64,000 nucleotides of DNA from Nymphalis io. Lineage: Eukaryota; Arthropoda; Insecta; Lepidoptera; Nymphalidae. Where the stretch lies: contig NC_065917.1 in the NCBI RefSeq assembly GCF_905147045.1, positions 5,906,501-5,970,500 of the forward strand, written 5' to 3'. Below the pieces are notes generated by a model. The model saw nothing but the letters and a program-made list of their open reading frames with translations, did not search any database and was not told where the DNA came from. Positions 1 through 11,147 of the stretch are shown piece by piece (position 1 is the first letter of the stretch; the number at the start of each line of letters is the position of its first letter). A program made the position numbers and the translations under genes.

Positions 1-1114
1 AAATGTTGGGAGTCGTTCAGAAATTATTCCGCCAACAATTAAGGGCGTTAAAGAACGTTCTAGACGCCATGAAAGAGTCCAAATTCATAAATAATTGACT
101 AATATACCTTTCAAGTCCGCTAAGATATTCAACGATCTTGTTCCCAGATATACACTCGTAACAATTAGTTATAATTAAATGGTGACCCCAAATAATATTA
201 AAAATAGGATAAACGTACAACTTTAAATGTCACGAGTCGTCGTCGAGTCTGAAATTATTCCGCGAACAGTTTATGAAGTAAAATAACGTAAAGCTGCGTA
301 TATTATTATACGTAATTGCCTGCGCGTACGTGGCGAATATACATTCTATGTAGGTACATAGATCATATTACAATAATAAAAATAAATTTGTTTAAGTAAC
401 GATACTGTTGTTTATTTTAATACACATCACTTTATTGGGTTTATGTTATTATAAATTGTTCTAATAACAATAACAAAACGTGTTAAAACAAGCAGATACT
501 AGAGAGCAGACATTGAAGACAGAAATACGTCCCAAATTGAGACATTACTATTTCGAGTATTAGTCTGTATCGAGCAAAACGACGAGCATGACAGCTGATA
601 ATAAATATTAAAAATGCCGTTCTCTGTATACATAAGCTTCACAATGAATGACGCGCAAATAAATAGAACACGAAAGATCTCATACCACATGTGAATGCCT
701 AAAATTGTTTATTTATTTAAAGACGATAAATATTTTTTGTTCCGAGTGACATATTTGAAGATTATAAATTAAAGTTGAAAAAAAACGGTCGAATCTATCA
801 AAGTATACTATTCTCAAGTAGTACAAATTCATTTCACTTTCATTCAGTATCTATAGACTACATACTTTTTTATACAACATTACTTTGATCGGTTCGAGCT
901 CGAGCAATATAAAAACAAAACAGAATTAAAAAAAAACATTTATTTAAAAAAACAAGTAAAAAAAACATAACTAGTAGACATTTATATTTATAATGTCAAT
1001 ACATACTTAATAGGAAAATCAAAATATAAACACAAAAACGTTTAACTTAAAGCTAAGAAGTAAAGAATACAACATTAATACAAGAGTGAGGACGATATAA
1101 CCCGCACGCGATCA
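1..1114. repeat. Non-coding spacer: alpha and epsilon modules
   Basis: No gene. Positions 50-143 are an alpha module. Epsilon follows from about 148, starting with ACACTCGTAACAATTA, and includes A/T-rich runs and a CTCGAGCTCGAG-like palindrome near 895. Short minus-strand open frames here also recur at 16.3, 28.6, 44.9 and 58.3 kb, but only because the DNA is repeated. They resemble no family I know. Confidence 0.8.
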
Positions 1115-1257
1115 GTGTCCCAGTGCGAGTGTTGTTTAACTACTCGATAGCGTTGTCGTCAACTGCGATTGGTATGGAATGAAAACAGCGCCATCTAGTG
1201 ACAATAACGGAAATCCCATACAAATCGCAGGTAACGTCTACTACTCGCACTAGACAC
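1115..1257. mobile_element. MITE-like palindromic element with CTCF-like core
   Basis: The left end starts GTGTCCCAGTGCGAGT and the right end is complementary (ACTCGCACTAGACAC), so the ends are imperfect terminal inverted repeats. A second inverted pair lies inside: TGCGATTGGTATGG at 1164 and CCCATACAAATCGCA at 1215. Between them sits GCGCCATCTAGTG at 1188-1200. Its complement, CACTAGATGGCGC, is close to the known CTCF core consensus. No coding capacity. I infer a non-autonomous foldback or MITE element; the CTCF link is by motif only. Confidence 0.6.
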
Positions 1258-1668
1258 ACCAAAAAGCTCCATACGTGGTCGTATTAAAACTCTCCAAAGA
1301 TAGCCTTTACTTAGAAACAGAATTCATATCCATGTCACACATATTTGTAACAATCATCTATCGAGGTATTCAACGGATTGTCCGGAGTTTACTTATACGT
1401 TTAAAAACCGTTTCCAAAATTAAACGATTCTTATATGTCACAATATTCTATCGAGATATTCAACGGGCTTGTGAGAAACGAGAAAAATGCTTTACGCTAG
1501 AGCGAGATGTAAAATATGCGCAAATGGTTTTTAATACCCATAAAATAATACACCAACCATCCATTTCACCATGAGTGAACAAGCGTAATTATAGTTTATA
1601 ATGGACATATAAAATTGCCGGTATATTCAATGTAAGAAATATTACACGAATAACTGTTTACGACCACT
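1258..1668. repeat. Gamma module
   Basis: Contains CCTTTACTTAGAAACAG, TTCAACGGGCTTGTG and CACCAACCATCCATTTCACC, which recur at 5.95, 9.1, 15.5, 17.5, 20.5, 26.3 and 27.8 kb. A 99-codon open frame at 1275-1574 has no ATG at its start (it opens with GTG). I treat it as spacer because gamma copies elsewhere break the frame. Confidence 0.7.
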
Positions 1669-1938
1669 ATGAGAAAAATCCTTATCGCCATAAAATTGGC
1701 ATTGTTTTTGCGAAATGTCTCAATTTCTGGTGAAAAGTCTCACCATAATACTCCTATATGGAAGCAGGAGCAGAAACGTCTGGAAATTACTATACTATAC
1801 TGGAAATTGTATAAATATAGTGAGGAGAAAGCGAGAGAGTATACTTATGAACATTGTAATGAGAGATTAGTATTCCCTTTTTTCAATCAAGGAAAAAATC
1901 TAAATACAATGGTTACTTGTGAAAAAATTTCAACTTAG
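1669..1938 (+). CDS. Hypothetical 89-aa ORF, copy 1
   Basis: ATG-started ORF with a hydrophobic N-terminal stretch (IAIKLALFLRNV, residues 6-17) and a basic/acidic, tyrosine-rich second half (ILYWKLYKYSEEKAREYTY). I recognise no family. The same ORF is open at 6317, 30217, 34861 and 59841, and is destroyed at 17.9 and 46.5 kb by a ~165-bp deletion. The copies differ by a few substitutions, most of them amino-acid changing (S/A, S/P, Q/R, E/K, I/M), so there is no sign of purifying selection. Its first third is ordinary module DNA found elsewhere without the rest. Probably a chance ORF in a duplicated repeat. Confidence 0.25.
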   Translation: MRKILIAIKLALFLRNVSISGEKSHHNTPIWKQEQKRLEITILYWKLYKYSEEKAREYTYEHCNERLVFPFFNQGKNLNTMVTCEKIST

Positions 1939-2668
1939 TACTGGTGCTTTGTAAACACAACAAATACCGCAATGGAAATTAATTCAATATACTTCAACAG
2001 AAAACTTTGAAGTAGAAAAATTTAAATGGCGAATATGCGTTTTCAGTACCTAATATTTCGGACTGAGAGAACATCGACCCTCGTATACTAAGAGATCATT
2101 GAGGAAAGCCGATCAATTGGATGGACACTGTAATAACAATATTACGTTTACAAATGATTGTAAAGCGAGGCTAAGAAACGATATCGTCTATACTATAGAG
2201 TATACATCTCGATAACGTTCAGGAAGGATTCCGTCTTACCTAAGAATCTAAAACAGAGTTCTAGACGCCATGAAAGAGTCCAAATTCATAAATGTTTGAC
2301 TAATATACGTTTCAAGCCTGTTAAGATATTCAACGATTTTGTTCTCATTTGTAAATTTCAATAAAGTTTCCTGTCAATTTAGCAGCAATAGTATAACATA
2401 AAACCGTCACATATACAATGTCCATCGATCGACGATCAAAAATTCTTAAAAACAACAAAACATAAATTCTTTTAATTTGCGAAGTTTCCGTCCCATTTTA
2501 CAACGTTAAATAACGTACGATTTTAAACGGACGTGATGTTTGAAGACAAACGCATACGTCAAGTCTACCACTGACAGTATTTTCGACACAAAGAGTAAGT
2601 TATACACACATACACATACGAAGTCATATATGCTTTGGGTAATTTGTTTTTTTTTTTAAATGTGAAAC
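1939..2668. repeat. Non-coding spacer upstream of RTE copy A1
   Basis: No gene. Includes an alpha module at 2258-2343, a near-palindromic CATCGATCGACGATC at about 2423, a CACATACACATACG short repeat and a poly-T run at about 2647. The same block precedes all six RTE copies (1.94, 6.59, 18.0, 30.5, 35.1 and 46.6 kb). Confidence 0.75.
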
Positions 2669-4210
2669 AAAATCAACCGAGGACAAACTCCCCCAAGCCG
2701 ACTGGTCTTCGTGGGGAAAAGAGACCACAACCTTCCAACAGAAAAGAATAGCAAACACCAAAAATCAACTATATATGTAGCAGTCCTCAATGTACTTACG
2801 CTGAAACAAGAAGAAAATCTCACAGAATTAATTTATGCTTTAGACATCAAGTGAGAAGAATGGGAGAAAGTATTACTTCCCATGCAGACTACTTACTCTA
2901 CCATATAGGAGAGACCCAAGGTCACCACGGGGTTGGATTTATTATTAAAAAACATATAACTGAGTGTATAGAAGAATTTGTAGGAATATCGGAGCGTATA
3001 GCAATAATGAATCTGAAACTACAAGGATATAAAGAACCCTGGTCTATTGTACAAATATATACGCCTACAGAACAATCGAATTATGAAACAATAGATACAT
3101 TTTACCATGATCTCAACAAGGCGATCCAAGAGAATACCCATAAAAATGTTATAGTAATGGGAGACTACAATGGTCAAATTGGAGCAAGGCGTTTAGGAGA
3201 AAACAAAATACTAGGACCATTTACGTATAGTAACAAAACTAGGAGTAGAAAGGGAGATAAAATTACCAACTTCGCTCTAGAAAACAACCTAACCATCTTA
3301 AATACTATGTTCAAGAAAAATAAAAAAACATGTGGACCTGGGTCTCGCTGACGGAAAACAAAAATCCAAATTGATTTTATAATGACTAACACACCAAGTT
3401 ACTTCAAGAACTTCAACGGTATCAATAAATTAAACTTCAACACCAATCATAGACTGATCAGAGCAGAGCTAACTGGAAAGCAACCAAAAAAGCCTAGACC
3501 AAGACAAAGCCTCGGAAGCGCAAAGTTCGGAAAACATCAGATAGAAAATCTAACAACCGTCCTGAGGGACAAATTCATTCACAGATTTTAAATACAACAC
3601 TGAGGACTTAGGAGTACAAGAAAAATATAACTGGATGGAGAGTAATATTAAAACACAGGCACAACTCATTGCAAGTACTAAAACCGAACAAAAAAAATGG
3701 TTAACAACAAATACCTACAACTAACTACTCGAAGATAAAAACCACTTAATCAGCAAAAGACAAACACATGACAGAGGGAAACAGATTGCCAAAATTAGTA
3801 AAGAAATTAAAAATACAACAAAGAAAAATAGAAACCAAAGCCTAATTGAAACTCTAGAAAAGTATATATCGAAAACAGGAGGAGTCAAAAAAGTCTATAA
3901 AGAATTGACAAAGCTAAAGGACTGGATGGTAAAAATGAAAAACGACAGTGGGAAATGGAAACATCGCAGAGCCGACATCCTAGAATTGACAGAAACTTCA
4001 GACATTCTCAATATCCTTCAGGCCGAAGCCGAGAAGGCTATGGATACTCATAGGCAAGATAAAGCTCCTGGACCTGAAGGAAACGAGATACTAAAACATA
4101 GCAAGGAAGTCTTAATACCGGTCCTCACGAACATATTTAATGATATCTTAATCACCGAAATTATTTCCCAGCAGTGGACAGAGTCTAATATTATAGTGTA
4201 TAAGAAAGGA

Positions 4211-5205
4211 ACACTTTAACGGTGTTAACATACCGTTCAGTGTTACAGCTAGGAATTTGGGAATTTCCTTTGACCAGCACCTGTCTTGGGAACCACAGAT
4301 AAGTGAGGTTAGTAAAAAAATTTTTGCAGCCTTTGGCTCCCTTCGAAGGTTACGCAATTTTCTACCCATCCCTACCAAAATTATGTTAGCACAGTCACTC
4401 CTACTACCAATTCTCGATTATGCTGACGCATGTTATCTTGATCTAAAAGAGGAGCAACTTAATAAACTTGAGCGTCTCCAAAATCTTTGCATCCGATTCA
4501 TATTTGGTCTTCGTAAATATGATCACGTTTCTGAATTTCGTAAAAAGCTCAAGTGGCTCCCAAACCGGCTTCGCAGGAATACTCACATCCTTCAACTTCT
4601 GTACTGTATTCTGTTCAATCCGTCTTCTCCTTCATATCTAAAAGAACGTTTTCAATTTCTTAGTTCTTCACATAGCCATAATCTTCGTTCTGAAGAGAAT
4701 TTGATTTTAAAAATACCACCTCATACATCTTTTTATAGTGACTCATTTACAGTCCATTCAATTCGTCTTTGGAACTCTCTTCCACTAGAAGCAAGACGTG
4801 CACCAACTATTACTTCTTTTAAAAAAATGATAAAAGAGCACTATCTTGCTTCATGAAGAAATACTGCAATTAAATATTTTATTTATTATGTAAGTATCTA
4901 TAGTATGTAAATGTATATATTTATAATGTGTATGTATATTATATTATTATATAATTATATATTTATGGAATATTTATTTATGTATCGTATATATACATAT
5001 ATATATTGTATCTATTTTTATTTTTTTTATGTCTTAAATAATTTGTACACCCCTACCATCCTATCTCTCTCCTCTACCAAAGGTTGCCTGGAAGAGATCG
5101 CTGTTTTAGCGATAAGGCCGCCTATTGTACATTTTTCTTTTCTTTGTTTTTGTTTTACTCCTATTATTTTTGTCTATATTGGTGTGCAATAAAGAGTATA
5201 TAAAT
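4211..5205 (+). mobile_element. 5'-truncated non-LTR retrotransposon nested in RTE copy A1
   Basis: The insertion begins right after AAGAAAGGA and ends in an AT-rich tail (CAATAAAGAGTATATAAATA) before AAAGGAGACAAATATG. The uninterrupted target is visible at 8849-8875, so the boundaries come from an empty site. AAAGGA flanks both sides (4205-4210 and about 5206-5211) and is the likely minimal target-site duplication. The element carries only the last RT domain and a ~350-bp AT-rich 3' UTR, as expected for target-primed reverse transcription with 5' truncation. Confidence 0.85.
4212..4856 (+). pseudogene. LINE reverse transcriptase C-terminal fragment (CR1/L2/jockey-like)
   Basis: Open reading frame without its own start, entering from the truncated 5' end. 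It holds the region downstream of the RT fingers: LGISFDQHLSWEPQISEV (the YLGVxxDxxLSWxxHI-like segment), a basic RT thumb-like helix (FGSLRRLRNFLPIPTK), LLPILDYADACYLDL, and the C-terminal FTVHSIRLWNSLPLEARR motif common in jockey/CR1/L2-type elements. It is intact to a TGA at 4854 but lacks the palm, so it is inactive. The clade is uncertain. It was inserted before the macro-duplication because unit 2 has it at the same place. Confidence 0.75.
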
Positions 5206-5424
5206 AAAGGAGACAAATATGACATCGGAAACTATCGCCTTATTAGCCTTATGTCAAACATATATAAAATTTTTGCCAAGATTATACTAAAAGGAATTGA
5301 AAGAACCCTAGACGAACACCAACCTATCGAGCAGGCAGGATTCCGTAAAGATTACTCAGTGATCGACCATATCTACGTAGTGCGCCAAGTTTTAGAGAAG
5401 TACAACGAATACCAACTCAACATA

Positions 5425-6316
5425 TACATACTATAGTCTTCCATCAACAGCATTTTAGAAACAAAGAGTATGTTATACACAAATACACGTATGAAGTAAT
5501 TTATGCTATGGGTAAATTGTTTTTTTTTTTTTTTTTGGGAAAAATGTGAAATTGACCAAACTTGCTTCTTATTTTGGTGAGCATGGCTAGTTGTCTCTTT
5601 TACTCTTGACTAAAAACAGATACCTCCATTGCGTGGTTAGGAATTCAACGGTTTTGACACCAGCGGTAGCTCATGACAATGGTCTTGAGGAACCATTTCG
5701 CTCAATAATAATAAGTATGAGACATAGAGATACTGCATTGTAGAAAAATAAACCTTAGAATTTAATTGCTTAACAGAAATATAAGGTTACATAGTTAGCT
5801 CCATTTCTTTACTGTATTGAGAAAATGTTGTTAAATTCGTTATTTTGTGATTAATTAATTCTTTTTAATTGCTATTTAATTTCTGTCTTAAAAGTATATT
5901 TTATATAATTTATAAATTTTTTTTGTTTTGTTTGTTTTTGAAATCAGTCGTTTTATTAGAACTCCACAAATATAGCCTTTACTTAGAAACAAGACCATTT
6001 CCATGCATTGGAACAGCGCACCGAAACCATTTCCAAAATTAAAAGATTTTTATTTGTAATTTGTAGTCATCGAGATATTCAACGGGCTTGTGGGCGAGAT
6101 GAGAATTAATCGCGAAACGAAACGAGATAAATGCTTTATGCTAGAACGAGATGTAAGATATGTGCAAATGGTTTTAAAACCCATAAAATAATACACCAAC
6201 CATCCATTTCACCATTGAGTGAACAAGCGTAATTATAGTTTAATTTTAATGGACATATAAAATTGCCGGTATATTCAATGTAAGAAATATTACAAGAATA
6301 ACTGTTTACGACCACT
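5425..6316. repeat. Non-coding spacer: poly-T, beta, delta, gamma modules
   Basis: No gene. Order: a segment with CATCAACAGCATTTTAG, a poly-T run at about 5520-5537 whose length differs in unit 2, beta-like module (5560-5710), delta (5815-5925), gamma (5950-6230). Unit 2 lacks 4 bp of the AATTTTAATGG region near 6242. Confidence 0.75.
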
Positions 6317-6586
6317 ATGAGAAAAATCCTTATCGCCATAAAATTGGCATTGTTTTTGCGAAATGTCGCAATCTCTGGTGAAAAGCCTCACCATAATACT
6401 CCTATATGGAAGCGGGAGCAGAAACGTCTGGAAATTACTATACTATACTGGAAATTGTATAAATATAGTGAGGAGAAAGCGAGAGAGTATACTTATGAAC
6501 ATTGTAATGAGAGATTAGTATTCCCTTTTTTCAATCAAGGAAAAAATCTAAATACAATGGTTACTTGTGAAAAAATTTCAACTTAG
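6317..6586 (+). CDS. Hypothetical 89-aa ORF, copy 2
   Basis: Same unrecognised ORF as at 1669, with A for S, P for S and R for Q substitutions. It is preceded by a diverged gamma module rather than the 1.26-kb version, which shows that the upstream context is not conserved. No promoter element is identifiable. Probably non-functional repeat DNA. Confidence 0.25.
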   Translation: MRKILIAIKLALFLRNVAISGEKPHHNTPIWKREQKRLEITILYWKLYKYSEEKAREYTYEHCNERLVFPFFNQGKNLNTMVTCEKIST

Positions 6587-7317
6587 TACTGGTGCTTTGT
6601 AAACACAACAAATACCGCAATGGAAATTAATTCAATATACTTCAACAGAAAACTTTGAAGTAGAAAAATTTAAATGGCGAATATGCGTTTTCAGTACCTA
6701 ATATTTCGGACTGAGAGAACATCGACCCTCGTATACTAAGAGATCATTGAGGAAAGCCGATCAATTGGATGGACACTGTAATAACAATATTACGTTTACA
6801 AATGATTGTAAAGCGAGGCTAAGAAACGATATCGTCTATACTATAGAGTATACATCTCGATAACGTTCAGGAAGGATTCCGTCTTACCTAAGAATCTAAA
6901 ACAGAGTTCTAGACGCCATGAAAGAGTCCAAATTCATAAATGTTTGACTAATATACGTTTCAAGCCTGTTAAGATATTCAACGATTTTGTTCTCATTTGT
7001 AAATTTCAATAAAGTTTCCTGTCAATTTAGCAGCAATAGTATAACATAAAACCGTCACATATACAATGTCCATCGATCGACGATCAAAAATTCTTAAAAA
7101 CAACAAAACATAAATTCTTTTAATTTGCGAAGTTTCCGTCCCATTTTACAACGTTAAATAACGTACGATTTTAAACGGACGTGATGTTTGAAGACAAACG
7201 CATACGTCAAGTCTACCACTGACAGTATTTTCGACACAAAGAGTAAGTTATACACACATACACATACGAAGTCATATATGCTTTGGGTAATTTGTTTTTT
7301 TTTTTTAAATGTGAAAC
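6587..7317. repeat. Non-coding spacer upstream of RTE copy A2
   Basis: Near-identical to 1939-2668, including the alpha module (6905-6990) and the poly-T run. A 70-codon open frame at 7188-7400 runs from spacer into the RTE 5' end and is not a gene. Confidence 0.75.
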
Positions 7318-9074
7318 AAAATCAACCGAGGACAAACTCCCCCAAGCCGACTGGTCTTCGTGGGGAAAAGAGACCACAACCTTCCAACAGAAAAGAATAG
7401 CAAACACCAAAAATCAACTATATATGTAGCAGTCCTCAATGTACTTACCCTGAAACAAGAAGAAAATCTCACAGAATTAATTTATGCTTTAGACATCAAG
7501 TGAGAAGAATAGGAGAAAGTATTACTTCCCATGCAGACTACTTACTCTACCATATAGGAGAGACCCAAGGTCACCACGGGGTTGGATTTATTATTCAAAA
7601 ACATATAACTGAGTGTATAGAAGAATTTGTAGGAATATCGGAGCGTATAGCAATAATGAATCTGAAACTACAAGGATATAAAGAACCCTGGTCTATTGTA
7701 CAAATATATACGCCTACAGAACAATCGAATTCAGAAACAATAGATACATTTTACCATGATCTCAACAAGGCGATCCAAGAGAATACCCATAAAAATGTTA
7801 TAGTAATGGGAGACTACAATGGTCAAATTGGAGCAAGGCGTTTAGGAGAAAACAAAATACTAGGACCATTTACGTATAGTAACAAAACTAGGAGTAGAAA
7901 GGGAGATAAAATTACCAACTTCGCTCTAGAAAACAACCTAAAAATCTTAAATACTATGTTCAAGAAAAATAAAAAAACATGTGGACCTGGGTCTCGCCTG
8001 ACGGAAAACAAAAAACCAAATTGATTTTATAATGACTAACAGACCAAGTTACTTCAAGAACTTCAACGGTATCAATAAATTAAACTTCAACACCAATCAT
8101 AGACTGATCAGAGCAGAGCTAACTGGAAAGCAACCAAAAAAGCCTAGACCAAGACAAAGCCTCGGAAGCGCAAAGTTCGGAAAACATCAGATAGAAAATC
8201 TAACAACCGTCCTGAGGGACAAATTCATTCACAGATTTTAAATACAACACTGAGGACTTAGGAGTACAAGAAAAATATAACTGGATGGAGAATAATATTA
8301 AAACACAGGCACAACTCATTGCAAGTACTAAAACCGAACAAAAAAAATGGTTAACAACAAATACCTACAACTAACTACTCGAAGATAAAAACCACTTAAT
8401 CAGCAAAAGACAAACACATGACAGAGGGAAACAGATTGCCAAAATTAGTAATGAAATTAAAAATACAACAAAGAAAAATAGAAACCAAAGCAGAACTGAA
8501 ACTATAGAAAAGTATATATCCAAAACAGGAGGAGTCAAAAAAGTCTATAAAGAATTGACAAAGCTAAAGGACTGGATGGTAAAAATGAAAAACGACAGTG
8601 GGAAATGGAAACATCGCAGAGCCGACATCCTAGAATTGACAGAAACTTCAGACATTCTCAATATCCTTCACGCCGAAGCCGAGAAGGCTATGGATACTCA
8701 TAGGCAAGATAAAGCTCCAGGACCTGAAGGAAACGAGATACTAAAACATAGCAAGGAAGTCTTAATACCGGTCCTCACAAACATATTTAATGATATCTTA
8801 ATCACCGAAATTATTTCCCAGCAGTGGACAGAGTCTAACATTATAGTGTATAAGAAAGGAGACAAATATGACATCGGAAACTATCGCCTTATTAGCCTTA
8901 TGTCAAACATATATAAAATTTTTGCCATGATTATACTAAAAGGAATTGAAAGAACCCTAGACGAACACCAACCTATCGAGCAGGCAGGATTCCGTAAAGA
9001 TTACTCAGTGATCGACCATATCTACGTAGTGCGCCAAGTTTTAGAGAAGTACAACGAATACCAACTCAACATAC
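7318..9074 (+). pseudogene. RTE-type LINE fragment A2 (uninterrupted)
   Basis: Same fragment as A1 but without the nested LINE, so it shows the joined RT start: one frame from 8555 runs through KAPGPEGNEI, NIIVYKKGDKYDIGNYRL and FRKDYSVIDHIYVVRQ. Upstream are the endonuclease frame (7500-8024, with VMGDYNGQIG) and the NTNHRLIRAELTGK frame (8032-8241), separated by frameshifts. An in-frame TAA lies in the linker at about 8372. It ends at the same base as the other copies, before the RT catalytic core, and the next sequence is a gamma module. Inactive. Confidence 0.85.
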
Positions 9075-11147
9075 TACCTTGTATCTCTACAAATATAGCC
9101 TTCACTTAGAAACAGGACCATGTCTATGCAATGGAATAGCGCACCGAAAACCGAGAAAAATGCTTTATGCTAGAGCGAGATGTAAGATATGTGCAAATGG
9201 TTTTTATAACCATAAAATAAAACATCATGGTAAAAAGTGATGAAAAGTGGTGGAACTGGTGAAAACTGGTCAACTGGTGGCTATTGAAAAGTCTCACCAC
9301 AATACTCCTTTCCTCAATTGCTTCTTATTTTGGCAAGCATGGCTAGTTGTCTCTTTTACACTTGACTAAGAACAGATACATCCACATTCTACACGTCCAT
9401 CGGGTGTGATAACTTCAACGGTTTAGATGTCAGTAGTGGCGACTGACAATGGCGTTGTATTGATCGAAAGCGATCATCAATAATTCATAATTAAAAAGAT
9501 ATTTTTTTAAAGTTGAAAACTATATCTTTTACATTTCTTATATACTCAATCTCGCAAATGTAAATGTTAGGAGTCGCTCAAAAATTATTCCGCCAACAAT
9601 TCAGGGCGTTAAAGAACGTTCTAGACGCCATGAAAGAGTCCAAATTCATAAATGTTTGACTAATATACCTTCCAAGTCTGGTAATATATTCAACGATTTT
9701 GTTCTCATGTGTAAACTTCAATAAAGCCTCCTCTCAATCTCCCCTCGGCATATATACTACGGGTAAATTGTTTTTTTTTTTTTGGAAAAATGTGAAATTG
9801 ATCAAACTTGCTTCTTATATTGATGAGCATGGTTAATTGTCTCTTTTACTCTTGACTAATAACAGCTACATCCATTGCGCGGTTAGGAGTTCAACGGTTT
9901 TGACATCAGTGGTAGCTAATGGCAATGGTCTTGAGGAACAAATTCAATAATAATAAGTTTGAGACATAGAGATACTGTGTCGTAGAAAAACTAATCTCGA
10001 GAATTCAATTGCTTAAGAAAAATGTAAGGTTAGCTCCATATATACCCTAATAATAAAAGTAAAAGCCATAAAAATGTACATGTTAGGAAGCGTTCAGAAC
10101 TTATTCCTACAACAATACAATAATAAAAGAACGTTCTAGACGGCATGAAGGAGTCCTAATCCAAATGTTTGAATATTATAGTACATAATTACACGATGAC
10201 TCCAAATAATGTTAAAAATACTGTTTAGAATCCACAATATCTAAACTAATATTATAAAGAGGTAAAGTTTGTGAGATTGTAGGGGGTAATATCTGGGTGA
10301 TTAACCCGGAAAATGAAAAGACTTTTTCGTAGTAGTGGGATTTGCAAAGTAAGTCGGTGAAAAAATGGTCGAACGAAAAGGTTTCTTACGAACGCTGCCT
10401 TTACGATGGGAGACGTATGATTGAGTTCTAAAGAAAAGTTGTAAACTTGGTAATGCCGACAAAAAAAGTCAGCGACAGCATATGGCTAACTTTTATATTT
10501 AAGCCACAAAAAGTAGTTTTTAAGTTAAAAAAATAATTTGAATCGTTAGGTCATGTTTATTGTTCACATAATCAACAATTATGATTTTTTATCAAAATAA
10601 GTAAACTTATCGTCTCAAGTGTTTAAAACAAAAGTCTTTTCCCTTTTACTGCATATAATTTGGACGAATATTTATATACATATTCATATACAGTTTGTTT
10701 TTGGTTGCATTGTTCAAGAGATAATTTAAAATATCAAACTCGCGAGATAACTTTATTAATGTTCGGTCAATCGATCACAAGTACAAATGTTTACCACCCA
10801 ACGAGGTTGTGTGAACTTGGCACCCGACTTTTGAAAATGGATTTTTTTCTTTTTGATTCTTATAGATTCGTATGTACTTGATTTTTTTCGTTTGTTCTAA
10901 AATTGGAGGACATCGAAAACAACTCATCCCCCGGTTTTGTCGGGGGATACTTAAAATGAATAGTTGATTCTTGAACCGAATCGTTTGTAGTTGATTGTAG
11001 TGGAAAAAAATACCAGCGATTATACTATTGATGGGGTTGAATGGTAAATCTGGGTCAACTCGAACATGAAAGAGTCCAAATCCATAAATGTTTGACTAAT
11101 ATACCTTTCAAGTCTGCTAAGATATTCAACGATCTTGTTCCCAGATA
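9075..11147. repeat. Long non-coding spacer with gamma, beta, alpha and hairpin modules
   Basis: No gene recognised. Gamma (9085-9225), beta (9230-9475), alpha (9610-9706), a second beta-like module (9795-9960), then a block (10255-11060) shared with 21.1-22.15 kb. That block has a 73-codon open frame (10660-10881) without a recognisable domain, and a degenerate frame near 10350-10430 (YERCLYDGRRMIEF), both unassigned. Alpha recurs at 11065-11142, directly before the TIR transposon. Confidence 0.7.
10926..10948. other. GC-rich hairpin ATCCCCC/GGGGGAT
   Basis: ATCCCCC and GGGGGAT are complementary, separated by nine bases, in otherwise AT-rich spacer. The stem is kept in the paralogue at 22014-22036 while the loop base changes (TTTT to TTAT). 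Could be a terminator-like or foldback structure. I found no CTRR end after it that would make it a Helitron terminus. Confidence 0.5.

Larger units (their letters stand above)
2669..5424 (+). pseudogene. RTE-type LINE fragment A1 (endonuclease plus N-terminal RT), split by a LINE
   Basis: Remnant of an apurinic-type endonuclease/reverse transcriptase ORF. Translatable pieces, in order: N-terminus with YVAVLNVLTLKQEENL (2750-2851), where a frameshift ends the frame in TGA at 2852; endonuclease body with YLLYHIGETQGHHGVGFII and the motif VMGDYNGQIG (about 3150-3185); the NTNHRLIRAELTGK segment (3440-3480) in another frame; a linker with an in-frame TAA after TTNTYN; then the start of RT with KAPGPEGNEILKHSKE (4060-4110). 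After the nested LINE the RT resumes with GNYRLISLMSNIYK and EQAGFRKDYSVIDHIY. It stops before the FxxAFD and YADD catalytic motifs, so catalysis is impossible. Family: RTE clade, the kind often labelled craniofacial development protein 2-like in insects. Confidence 0.85.

Noticed and set aside
17..690. Minus-strand frames of 63-67 codons in the alpha and epsilon modules
   Set aside because: They recur only because the DNA recurs, match no family I know, and cross module boundaries.
146..1114. LTR of a retrotransposon, because epsilon occurs repeatedly in direct orientation
   Set aside because: No gag, integrase or protease reading frames lie between copies, no primer-binding site was found, and the copies are explained by larger duplications.
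1275..1574. 99-codon plus-strand frame repeated at 17515, 29823, 46069 and 59447
   Set aside because: It opens with GTG, not ATG, in a eukaryotic context. It consists of gamma-module DNA, and gamma copies elsewhere interrupt it.
3174..3392. Minus-strand frames over the RTE endonuclease (also 7823, 19252, 31722, 36367, 47805)
   Set aside because: Antisense shadows of the plus-strand endonuclease, which carries the recognisable motifs.
10926..10948. Helitron 3' terminus (hairpin near an end)
   Set aside because: No CTRR end follows the hairpin at the expected distance, and no matching 5' TC end or Rep/helicase gene is seen.
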